Below are positions 11,394 to 20,761 of a stretch of 64,000 nt of DNA, piece after piece (position 1 is the first letter of the stretch; every line of letters starts with the position of its first letter). The translations under genes and the position numbers were made by a program. This DNA is from Clostridiales bacterium (GTDB lineage Bacteria; Bacillota; Clostridia; Mahellales; Mahellaceae). The notes beneath the pieces are model-generated. The model was given only the letters and a program-made list of their open reading frames with translations, was not told the origin of the DNA and searched no databases. The stretch is taken from the NCBI GenBank assembly GCA_030156435.1, contig JASGMM010000001.1, positions 1-64,000 on the forward strand, in the 5' to 3' direction.

Positions 11394-13199
11394 TTGCCAC
11401 AAAAACGCATAGTGATACTTGGTGCCGGTTTTGGCGGCCTTACCGCAGCTAAAGCTATACATAAGTATCTCAAAAACGATCAAGATGTCGATATCTTAAT
11501 GGTAAACCAAAGCCCTTATCACGTATACCTCACAGAACTGCATGAAGTAGCCGGAAGCAGGGTATCGGAAGACGGCATACTGGTACCTATAGAACACGTA
11601 CTCGAGCATACCAAGGTACGTTTTGTACAGGATACCATTAAAACCGTTGATGTCGACAACCATAAACTGATATCGGATGAAGCGGAATATCCTTTCGATT
11701 ATCTTATCGTCGCCTGCGGAAGTCAACCTGCATATTTTGGCATCCCAGGTATGAAAGAAAATGCTTTAACGCTGTGGTCGCTAGATGATGCCAAAAAGAT
11801 ACATCAACATGTGCTGGATGTATTTGAACAGGCCTCTAAAGAAAAAGACCCTGCCAAGCGCAAGGAATTACTAACTTTCGTGGTAGGTGGCGGTGGATTT
11901 ACAGGTGTGGAGATGATGGGTGAGCTGCGTCAATGGACTGAAGTATTGTGTAAACGGTATGGTATACCAAAAGAAGAGCGTACCCTTATCATCGTCGAAG
12001 CATTGCCCAAGATACTGCCTAATCTGCCTGATTCATTGATCGAAAAGGCCAAAAACTACATGACTAAAAAGGGCATAAACATCATGACCGATTCGCCCAT
12101 AACAGAAGTAGAACCAGGCATCATACACTTGAAATCCGGAGAGACGATAAAAGCGGGCACATTCATATGGACCGGCGGCGTGGAAGCTAAAGATTTTGTA
12201 AAGAATATCGGACTTAGAACCGGTAAGCGCGGCAAGATAGAAGTAAATAAATATATGCAATCGGTAGACGATCCTAATATATATGTCATAGGCGATGATG
12301 CATACTTCGTTACCGAACACGGTGAGATGCCGGCTTTGGTGGAATCAGCCATGGAAAGCGCCGAGTGCGCGTGCTATAATATAGCCGCTGACATACACGG
12401 GCAGCCCAAGAAAGAATTTAAGCTGGAGCTGCGCGGCGTTATGGTATCCATAGGCAGCACCTACGCCGTAGCTCATGTCATGAATATGAAGATGTCGGGC
12501 GTATTTGCGCTCCTGATGAAGCATCTTGTAAACCTTAATTTCTTATTCGGGGTAGGCGGCATAGAATCGATAGTAAAATATATAAAATATCATTTCTTCC
12601 AAAGCAACAGAGGCCGTCCCATGATCATAAAACATATGACGGTGAAATCCCAAACTTTCTGGCTGTCCCTCATACGTTTCTTCCTCGGGTTATTGTGGAT
12701 AACCGAGGGCATAACCAAGGTACAGGACGGATGGCTTTCAGGTTACGCCAAGATAGGCGACGTCGGTTCCGGTGCCAGCTTGCAGCTCGTTGGTCCATCT
12801 ACACCAGGTTGGTACGCATGGATAGCTGAACATATAATATACCCTAATGCGATATTTTTCCAGTCGCTCATAGTGCTGACCGAATTGGCATTAGGCCTTA
12901 TGTTCATATTCGGTTTCCTAACGTTTAATAGCTCGTATGCTTTCTCCGGCTGGCCCGCCATGATATACGCTACTACCGCCCACGTAGCTGCATGGGTATA
13001 TACGCCGCCGTTTTCCCTCAAGCCTGGTGCATACCGCGATATATATCCCAGGGTTTCCGACGGCTCGCTGTATGCGGGATATAAAAGCAAGGTACCGCAA
13101 TCTTTGAATAGGTACTCTGTCACTGCATCCATGCACTGCTTTCGCCTCTTCTCATCAGCTATGCCACTTATCACGGCCCATGTTTGCGGATTCAAATAA
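11394..13199 (+). CDS. NDH-2-type NADH dehydrogenase with C-terminal DoxX-like membrane domain; C-terminus replaced by antisense GH94 sequence
   Basis: IVILGAGFGGLTAAKAI, GGGGFTGVEMMGEL, IYVIGDDAY; then a DoxX-like FWLSLIRFFLGLLWITEGITK segment. The last ~90 aa are the antisense of the GH94 ORF. Confidence 0.85.
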   Translation: MPQKRIVILGAGFGGLTAAKAIHKYLKNDQDVDILMVNQSPYHVYLTELHEVAGSRVSEDGILVPIEHVLEHTKVRFVQDTIKTVDVDNHKLISDEAEYPFDYLIVACGSQPAYFGIPGMKENALTLWSLDDAKKIHQHVLDVFEQASKEKDPAKRKELLTFVVGGGGFTGVEMMGELRQWTEVLCKRYGIPKEERTLIIVEALPKILPNLPDSLIEKAKNYMTKKGINIMTDSPITEVEPGIIHLKSGETIKAGTFIWTGGVEAKDFVKNIGLRTGKRGKIEVNKYMQSVDDPNIYVIGDDAYFVTEHGEMPALVESAMESAECACYNIAADIHGQPKKEFKLELRGVMVSIGSTYAVAHVMNMKMSGVFALLMKHLVNLNFLFGVGGIESIVKYIKYHFFQSNRGRPMIIKHMTVKSQTFWLSLIRFFLGLLWITEGITKVQDGWLSGYAKIGDVGSGASLQLVGPSTPGWYAWIAEHIIYPNAIFFQSLIVLTELALGLMFIFGFLTFNSSYAFSGWPAMIYATTAHVAAWVYTPPFSLKPGAYRDIYPRVSDGSLYAGYKSKVPQSLNRYSVTASMHCFRLFSSAMPLITAHVCGFK

Positions 13200-14890
13200 A
13201 TCCACCCTTCTTTGTTATCCTTTGAGCCTATTTTATCCCCCCAATCCGTAGTCGCTTGAATATACCACTGTCCATCCCAACCGAACTTATTTATATTTTC
13301 TTTTAATACAGACTGTACATCGACGCACTTATCGGCAAGAATATCATCGGCTTTCAAGCGCATGATAGGTATAAAATCGGTCAATATCGCATACAAGAAT
13401 TCGCCGACCCAGAAACTTTCGCCCTTCATATCAAGGCCTATGCCATTTAATCCGTCGTTCCAATCGTTCTCACCGATGAGCGGTATACCTCGCGGGCTGA
13501 AACGCATAAAGCTTCTTTCAATGGCCTTAACGCAATGGCAATATAATGTATCCTCCCCACCATCGTAATATGGCACAACCTCATCCAATATAGAGTAGTC
13601 ATCGGTTTCTTTGATATAATTTTCGGTTACATAAGGCAACCAAAGCAGATCGTCGGAGCAAGTAGTTATGCTACCCCAATTGCCCAGCGGCATCCACCAA
13701 TGCAGCACGGTACCATCGCTGTGCTGTTTGCCTGCATGTATAAGTATCCTCTCTTTGGTGTACTCAGGTGCGCTTTCCAGAAATATAAGAGAATCCTGCA
13801 GTTGGTCTCTATATCCATAACCCCCGCTGACCTGGTAATAACCAGCTCTTCCCCATATGCGGCAGGAAATAGCTTGATATTTAAGCCATGTATTTGTCAT
13901 AAAATCCATGGCCTTGTCAGGCGTTCGAATAATTTCATTCTGTAATAAAGGCTTCCAAAAATTTTTCACGCTCTCAAAAGCCGCCTCACATTCGCGCGTA
14001 TCATTATACCTTTTAGCAAGCACGATGGCTTGTTCATCATTATCAGCACAACCGAGGGTAAAACAAAGGCTTTCCTGCTCATATGGCTCAAGGTTTACAC
14101 TGACCTGAAGGGAGGCTATGGCATCGCCGAATCGCCCTACGTTGCGGGCTAATACTCTATCATGCACTGCTTTTGGATTCTTCTCATCGCAGTACATGCC
14201 AATGAACGACTCTTTGTCGCCATCATATGATACTGGCTTTAAACTCGACGTGTGAAACGCTACATAATCCCAACTTCGGTTGCTATGCTGTCCTTTAGCA
14301 TTAGCCAAATCGGACATATATTTTCTAACTGTGAACCCATTTATATCATTATTATATTGCGTATCTATAAACAGCTTATGAAATTCCCTATGTTCGTCAG
14401 GAGCATTGCCGAGAGTCCATTCCATATACGTGAACAGGTCAAGCGAACGCTTTCGATCGCTTTTATTGATAAGTTTTACTCTCCATATCTCCAGAGGTTG
14501 ACCGGGTACGGCAAAAAGCGTCCACCGGCTTTCTATCCCTTTATATTCCTGTATAAAGGTCGTATACCCTATGCCGTGGTGAACTTCGTAGTGCTCAGGT
14601 TCACGACACATCGGTTTATAACTGAGTGACCAGCATTGAGCCGTATCGTTATCCCTGATATAGATGTACTTGCCCCACCTATCCTCTATTATATCCTGAA
14701 AGCTCCTGGTGAGACGATTTTCGCCAGCGCTGAAACGCCACGAATAGCCTCCGCCTGTCTGAGAAACGATAAATGAATATTCACCGTTGCTTATAGCATT
14801 TACCCAAGGCCGTGGTGTGAACGGCGTCTTTATTATATATTCGCTGCCATCATCAGAAAAATATCCATACTCATTTTCAAATAATCCCAT
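12743..14890 (-). pseudogene. GH94 cellobiose/cellodextrin phosphorylase-like enzyme, 3'-truncated
   Basis: GENDWNDGLNGIG catalytic motif; YAPGLRENGGVYTHAATWAV. Homology ends near 12925, and the last ~60 codons are antisense of the NDH-2 gene. Confidence 0.8.
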
Positions 14891-14910
14891 AATCTTAACT
14901 CCTCTTAATT

Positions 14911-15903
14911 TTACGATTCACCGCATGATTTGCGAATTATAAGTTCGGCAGGGAGTATAATCTCCTCCTCATTTGGGAAATCTCCCTGCAAAGCTTGCAT
15001 CAAAAGGCGTACTGCCAGGCAACCCATTTCATACACCGGTTGCTTTATCGTCGTCAACGGCGGATCGACATATTGAGCCAGCCTTATATCGTCAAACCCT
15101 ATGATGGCTATATCTTTGCCTACCTTCAGGCCAGCTTCATCAAATGCTTCCATTGCCCCTATGGCCATCTCGTCATTAGCGGCGAAAATTCCCTGAGGCA
15201 AATCGTTCTGAAGTAACATCAGTTTAGCGGCTTGATAACCCCCTGCCTCTATGAAATTCCCCTTATAACATAATTTCGGGGCATACCCTATTCCATAAGC
15301 CTCTAAAGCCGCTTTATAGCCTTCAAAGCGCTTTATATTATCGTACGAATCATCGCTGCCGCTTATATATGCTATTCTCTTATATCCTAAAGATATAAGA
15401 TATTCTACAGCCTTATAAGCGCCATTGAAGTTATCCACCTCGATATTTATAATATATTTGCTGCTTAATCGGCGATCCAGCAAAGCTATGGGCATATCTT
15501 GCCGTGCAGCCGATTTTATCAGATTATCATCCAAATTATGCGCAAATATGATCATGGCATCGGTTCGTTTTTCTTTCAAGAATTTGGCCGCGGTGCTGTC
15601 AAATCCCCCTATAGCGCTAAGTGCCATAAGGTCATATCCGCTGGCCAGCGTCGCTTCCTGCACACCCCTTATAAGCTCTGAAAAGAAAGGACCTGCAAGG
15701 TCAGAAACTATAAGTCCTATCGTGTTGGTCTTACTCGATTTTAAATCCCTCGCATTACCGTTCGGACGATATTTAAGCTCTTCCGCCGCTTTAATGATCC
15801 TCTCTTTTGTCTCAGCACTTACCGGACCGCTGTTATTCAATGCATATGATGCCGTCGATATAGAAACGCCGGCCTTTTTGGCTACATCTTTTATAGTAAC
15901 TAT
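14911..15903 (-). CDS. LacI family transcriptional regulator
   Basis: VTIKDVAKKAGVSISTASYALNN HTH reads in frame upstream of the track start (TTG 15840). The only placement matching the SD GAGGAGGTGAT is ATA at 15903. LacI periplasmic-binding-like domain follows. Confidence 0.85.
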   Translation of the reverse strand: MVTIKDVAKKAGVSISTASYALNNSGPVSAETKERIIKAAEELKYRPNGNARDLKSSKTNTIGLIVSDLAGPFFSELIRGVQEATLASGYDLMALSAIGGFDSTAAKFLKEKRTDAMIIFAHNLDDNLIKSAARQDMPIALLDRRLSSKYIINIEVDNFNGAYKAVEYLISLGYKRIAYISGSDDSYDNIKRFEGYKAALEAYGIGYAPKLCYKGNFIEAGGYQAAKLMLLQNDLPQGIFAANDEMAIGAMEAFDEAGLKVGKDIAIIGFDDIRLAQYVDPPLTTIKQPVYEMGCLAVRLLMQALQGDFPNEEEIILPAELIIRKSCGES

Positions 15904-15927
15904 ATTATCACCTCCTCTAAAATTATA

Positions 15928-15954
15928 GGATACGGGGTTAGACCCCGTATCCTA
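15928..15954 (-). terminator. Hairpin between the SBP and lacI genes (attenuator/terminator-like)
   Basis: AGGATACGGGG-TTAGA-CCCCGTATCCT, perfect 11-bp stem; only a weak T-rich tail (ATAATTTTAG) on the minus strand. Confidence 0.6.
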
Positions 15955-15959
15955 AGAAT

Positions 15960-17641
15960 TTACTGCGCTTGACTGTATCTGTCATAAGCCGCTTTATAGA
16001 TGCTTAAATACTCGTCCAATCCCATTTGCTTAAGCTGATTTACGTAGTTATTCCAACCCTCATCATCAAACGAATATTTGCCGTTTATAACCTGCTCTTG
16101 AATCTCATTCACATAGCCCTCTATATCTGCTTTCAACGCCACCAATCTATCATTCTCTTCAGTGGTAAATATAAATTGCGGCCATACTTCTTTTATAATA
16201 TACGGCTTGGACTTTTCAGCCGCTTCCATCGGTGGTTCAGTAGATTCAGAACCCTTAAAATATTTCTGCATTGTAATCCCCGGCCAGCCGGAAACCGAGG
16301 GCATATATTGCGACCTAGCCTGATCCTGATTTAAACCATTCGGGTTATTAGTTATAACATCGGTGAATACATATTCCCCATTGGCATCCACCGTGTATGT
16401 TTCCCCTTCTATACCCATATTGAATAGCTTGATACCTTCTTCGCTATACATATAATCGAGCCATCTTACCGTTGCCTCAGGATATTTATTTTTATCGGTA
16501 ATCACAGCCATAAACGGTGTTTCAGCAACCGGAGATAGCGAAGGTACTATCTTGTCGCCCTGCGGCCCTTCCAGCACACCTATACCTGTATAATCAGTAA
16601 CTGTTAGCAATGTTGGACTCCAACCAGCATAAGCACCTATTGTACCATTATTTGCTTTTGCTATGACTTTATCCCAACCAGAAGTAAATATCTCTTGATC
16701 CAATAATTTTTCTGAGTAAAGTTTGCGCATATATTCTACCATATCCCTATATTTCTCATCTGCAGGCCAAAATCTGAGCTGGTTGGTACTCTCATCCATA
16801 TCTACAAAATTAGCAGCATTTCCTCTGTTGCCTAAGCCCCACGCTCCTTTTATATTCTTTATGATACTGCCTAAATTTTGTCCTGTCAAAGGTATTTCAT
16901 CTGCCTGGCCATTACCATTCGGATCCTGCTCTTTAAATGCTTTCAGAGCGTTATATAATTCCTCAGTTGTAGCCGGCTCTTTTATCCCTCTTTTATCCCT
17001 ATTTTATCCATCCAACCCTTTCTTATCCACAAACGATCTCCTAATCTCATCGATAAGAAATCGGGGTCAATAAGTCGTGGGAAGGAATAAATACCACCAT
17101 CAGGAGCGGTTAAGCCTCTAGCTACATCTGGGTTCTTTTCATAAAAAGCTTTTATGTTGGGCGCATATTTATCGATATAGTCATTGAGTTTTATGAATAC
17201 CCCCTGCTGACTGCCATATGTTACTATGTCGGTAGCATCGATAAACATCCTGATAAATACATCAGGATAATCTTGACTGGCCAATGCCAGATTCTTTCTT
17301 TCGGTAGTGTTATCCCACGGCACCAATTCCCACTCTACGTGTATGCCGGTCATTTCCTCATATTTCTTTATGACAGGCATATCAGCGTTATTGGCCTGGC
17401 CAGGCGACTGGTTTGACATAACCTTGATGGTTATGGGCTCCTTTACAATAGGTAGACCCGTTTCATTTAAAGAATCCGGCACTGTCGTTTCCCCGTTGGA
17501 AGCCTGTTCATCAGATCCACCTTGTTCACCGCTCGGAGATGCACTATCCTCGGTAGTATCGCTATTTGAACAAGCCAACATAACAGATGCTATCATCAAA
17601 ATAGCAAGCACTAAAGACAAAAACCTAAAACCGCGCTTCAT
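15960..17641 (-). pseudogene. ABC transporter extracellular solute-binding lipoprotein, frameshifted
   Basis: Track ORFs 16982..17641 (lipobox MLACSNSD) and 15960..16889 are the N- and C-parts of one protein. They are joined in different frames at an 11-bp tandem duplication, 16978..16999. Confidence 0.9.
16978..16999 (+). repeat. Perfect 11-bp tandem duplication (TCTTTTATCCC x2) in the SBP gene
   Basis: TCTTTTATCCC TCTTTTATCCC; removing one copy restores KIGIKEPATTEELYNALKAFKEQD in frame. Confidence 0.95.
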
Positions 17642-17691
17642 AGAAATTCCTCCTTAAAAATATTTGTTTTATATTTGCTAAAGGGATACAT

Positions 17692-18585
17692 CTATCCCTT
17701 AATAGCCCCTATCATAACACCTTTAACAAAGTATCTTTGCAAAAACGGATATATAATCAGTACAGGTACACTAGCGACAACTATAGTAGCGTACTTTATA
17801 CCTTCAGCCAACACCTGCTGCTGAGCTATCGACTCACTTGCTGAATTCATGAGCTGCTGCATTTGATTCTGAACTAATATTTTCCTTAAGACCAGTTGCA
17901 ATGGATATTTAGCTTGGTCCCTCAAATAGATAAGTGCGTCAAAATAGGAATTCCAATGACCCACCCCGTAGAATAGTACCATAACAGCTATTATGGGCAT
18001 TGACAAAGGTAAAATTATGCTCCATAATATTCTCCAATTTGAGCATCCATCCAACATAGCTGATTCCTGAAGTTCAAACGGTATGCTGGACTGAAAGTAC
18101 GTCCTCATGATTATAACATTGTATATAGAAATAGCCCCTGGCAGTACCATAACCCAAAAATTATCTATCAATCCCAAATCCCTTATAATTAGGTAAGTCG
18201 GCACCAATCCACCACTAAAAAACATCGTAAAAGTAAACAATCCCATAAATATGTTCCCACCACGAAGATCCTTTCGCGATAACGGATACGCTGTAATAAT
18301 AGACAATATAACATTTACTGCCGTGCCCACCAACGTATAGAGTATGGTATTCCAGTAACCGGAGATAATCTCATTATCCGCAAAAACCTTCTTGTAAGCA
18401 TCAAGATTAATACCTTTGGGCAAAAGTATTATCTCACCGTTTAAAACCTTCATTGGATCACTAAAAGAAGCGCTGACAACATATATTAGAGGATATAATA
18501 CTATTACCGTTATTAATACTAATAAAAATCCATTTACTATATCAAAAGCCTTATCGCTCCTTGACTCTATAAGCCTATTATTCAT
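17692..18585 (-). CDS. Carbohydrate ABC transporter permease (LplC/YtcP-like)
   Basis: 297 aa; six-TM, ESAMLDGCSNWRILWSIILPLSMP EAA motif. Confidence 0.9.
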   Translation of the reverse strand: MNNRLIESRSDKAFDIVNGFLLVLITVIVLYPLIYVVSASFSDPMKVLNGEIILLPKGINLDAYKKVFADNEIISGYWNTILYTLVGTAVNVILSIITAYPLSRKDLRGGNIFMGLFTFTMFFSGGLVPTYLIIRDLGLIDNFWVMVLPGAISIYNVIIMRTYFQSSIPFELQESAMLDGCSNWRILWSIILPLSMPIIAVMVLFYGVGHWNSYFDALIYLRDQAKYPLQLVLRKILVQNQMQQLMNSASESIAQQQVLAEGIKYATIVVASVPVLIIYPFLQRYFVKGVMIGAIKG

Positions 18586-18599
18586 ACATCATCGCTCCT

Positions 18600-19541
18600 T
18601 TACCACAGGCTCACGTCATTGACGCGACGCGAAATAGTATTTACTATAATCAAAAGTATGAAATTTATCACAGAATTAAACAGACCTACGGCAGTAGAAA
18701 AACTGTACTGCGCTCCTAATATACCCATCCTGTATACATATGTCGATATAACATCGGACGCTGGCATATTCAGATTGTTTTGCAGCAAGAACACCTTTTC
18801 AAAGCCCACGTTCATTATGCTCCCGACATTTAGGATTAAAAGTATAACAACCGTAGGCATTATCCCAGGTAAATCTATATGCCAAATCCGTTTCATCCTG
18901 CTAGCCCCATCGACTATAGCAGCCTCGTGCAGCTCGGGATCAATGCCAGCTAATGCAGCCATGTATATAATCGAGTTCCATCCCATATGCTGCCATACGT
19001 CCGATAATACATATATCGTTTTGAACCATGCAGGCTCTATCATAAAGTATATAGGTTGTCCCCCTAAAGCTACAATCAGTTTATTGACTATGCCATTACT
19101 TGGCGAAAGAAATGAAATTATCATCCCTGCTACAACTACTGTAGAAAGGAAGTGCGGTGCATATGTTATAGTCTGCACAGTATTCTTTATAACGCCGTTT
19201 CTTAATTCGTTCATCATTATAGCTAATATTATAGGAATAGGAAATCCAACTGCTAAACTATATAAGCTTATACCCAACGTATTCGCCATAAGACGCCCAA
19301 AATTATAGCCGTTAAAAAATCGTTCAAAATGCTTAAATCCTACCCAAGGGCTACCCCATATGCCCTTAGTAGCTACGAAATCTTTAAATGCCAATTGCAC
19401 GCCATACATAGGCAGGTAATGGAATATAAGGAAATACAATATTGCCGGAATTAACATTATATAAAGATCATAATTCCTTATCGCATATCTCATAGTAGAG
19501 TTCTTGCCAATACCCCTATCCAACTTATTAGAGCTCCCCAT
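18600..19541 (-). CDS. Carbohydrate ABC transporter permease (LplB-like)
   Basis: 313 aa; HEAAIVDGASRMKRIWHIDLPGIMP EAA motif. Confidence 0.9.
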   Translation of the reverse strand: MGSSNKLDRGIGKNSTMRYAIRNYDLYIMLIPAILYFLIFHYLPMYGVQLAFKDFVATKGIWGSPWVGFKHFERFFNGYNFGRLMANTLGISLYSLAVGFPIPIILAIMMNELRNGVIKNTVQTITYAPHFLSTVVVAGMIISFLSPSNGIVNKLIVALGGQPIYFMIEPAWFKTIYVLSDVWQHMGWNSIIYMAALAGIDPELHEAAIVDGASRMKRIWHIDLPGIMPTVVILLILNVGSIMNVGFEKVFLLQNNLNMPASDVISTYVYRMGILGAQYSFSTAVGLFNSVINFILLIIVNTISRRVNDVSLW

Positions 19542-19587
19542 TGTCAGCCAACTCTCCCTTCTGTACGGTTTAAAAACGCCGTCCTTT

Positions 19588-19603
19588 ATCGAAACGTTTC
19601 TAT
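19588..19603. promoter_or_regulatory. Putative LacI-family operator 1
   Basis: TCGAAACGTTTCTA containing the palindrome GAAACGTTTC at 19591..19600, upstream of the permease operon. Confidence 0.75.
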
Positions 19604-19672
19604 AAAGTGACTGCTTTATTGCCCTATTTTGTTATTTTATTATCAAAATGCTTATAATATAGCTGCATCACA

Positions 19673-19694
19673 TATATCGAAACGTTTCTATATA
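19673..19694. promoter_or_regulatory. Putative LacI-family operator 2
   Basis: TATATCGAAACGTTTCTATATA, palindrome GAAACGTTTC at 19679..19688; 88 bp centre-to-centre from operator 1. Overlaps a candidate -35 (TTTCGA, 17 bp to TATTAT) on the minus strand. Confidence 0.75.
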
Positions 19695-19728
19695 TCTGCT
19701 TTCATTATACAATCCTAAAGGCGTCTAG

Positions 19729-20202
19729 TCAATAGATATCATAAAAATTTTTCTCATATTCTTTTACCTTGTCAACAAGTCTCACGAACTGATCATAAGT
19801 GCACATAATGCCCATTATGCTGAGCGGTCGCCCCAATCTTACCCAGTTCAAGTGCCGAGACATATATCCGCCTATGGATGTCAGCGGGTGAAGCGTTATC
19901 AATGCATCGACCATTATTATGTGATCAGCAGTCATGCCCGATATGTTAAGATAGCTATATACAGCATTTATGGCCAAATCCTTATCACCTTTGACACCGC
20001 ATATGTATATATCATTATTAAATTCATCTGTGCCCATAAATACCCATTTGCCCAATTGATCCTCATCCATTTCATCATAAAATGGTATAGTGTAGAATTG
20101 CTCGTATGACGACCGCCCATGGCACGGCAAATATCCTAAATGTATGGCGGCGGCTGTAACTGAAGAATGCGAACCGCCGTAGCATGTGTAAATAAGTTTC
20201 AT
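19729..20202 (-). CDS. DUF3189 family protein
   Basis: 157 aa; IYTCYGGSHSSVTAAAIHLG N-terminal signature. Confidence 0.75.
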   Translation of the reverse strand: MKLIYTCYGGSHSSVTAAAIHLGYLPCHGRSSYEQFYTIPFYDEMDEDQLGKWVFMGTDEFNNDIYICGVKGDKDLAINAVYSYLNISGMTADHIIMVDALITLHPLTSIGGYMSRHLNWVRLGRPLSIMGIMCTYDQFVRLVDKVKEYEKNFYDIY

Positions 20203-20341
20203 AAAAATCCTTAGTTACCGCTCAGTTGGTTTATATAGGCTTGGAACTGATTAGCCTCGGCTCTGTATTACGGATACCGGTGAAACTAAAGCTAATCATT
20301 ATTTTCGCCTATGCGCATTAGTCGCCGAGTAGTAACAATCC

Positions 20342-20755
20342 TTATATTAAAATTTGGGCTTTCACATTGCACACAGTCTTTAGAATATCACTATAATGCT
20401 TTTTTAGCAGCATATAATGAAATTGCGCGGGAAGGGATATATTTATATCAAAAGCTCTTACATCCACATAATATACCCCTTCGTCCATATGCAATATATC
20501 ATCGACAGAGGCCAGCTCGTTTTTTACAACAGAAATATTATTCTTAGCGCCTAATATATATACCTCATTATAGCCCTCATCTATTCCTATATATATAAAC
20601 AGACCATAGCACGAGGCGTATTTTCTCCCAAAATATGGTACCATAAGTGCCTGCTCTTTTGTCGGTACATATTCCCCGGGCAATATGCCAACATGCATAG
20701 CAGCAGCCACCGCAGCAGCATATGATGGTGAGTAACTATGGTATATTATTTTCAT
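20342..20755 (-). CDS. Diverged DUF3189 family paralog
   Basis: 137 aa; IIYHSYSPSYAAAVAAAMHVGILP aligns with the downstream paralog's IYTCYGGSHSSVTAAAIHLGYLP. Confidence 0.65.
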   Translation of the reverse strand: MKIIYHSYSPSYAAAVAAAMHVGILPGEYVPTKEQALMVPYFGRKYASCYGLFIYIGIDEGYNEVYILGAKNNISVVKNELASVDDILHMDEGVYYVDVRAFDINISLPAQFHYMLLKKHYSDILKTVCNVKAQILI

Positions 20756-20761
20756 ACTATA

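Noticed and set aside
12918-13136. Minus-strand 72-aa ORF and plus/minus overlaps near 13000 as real overlapping genes
   Set aside because: Explained by truncated convergent genes reading into each other's antisense.
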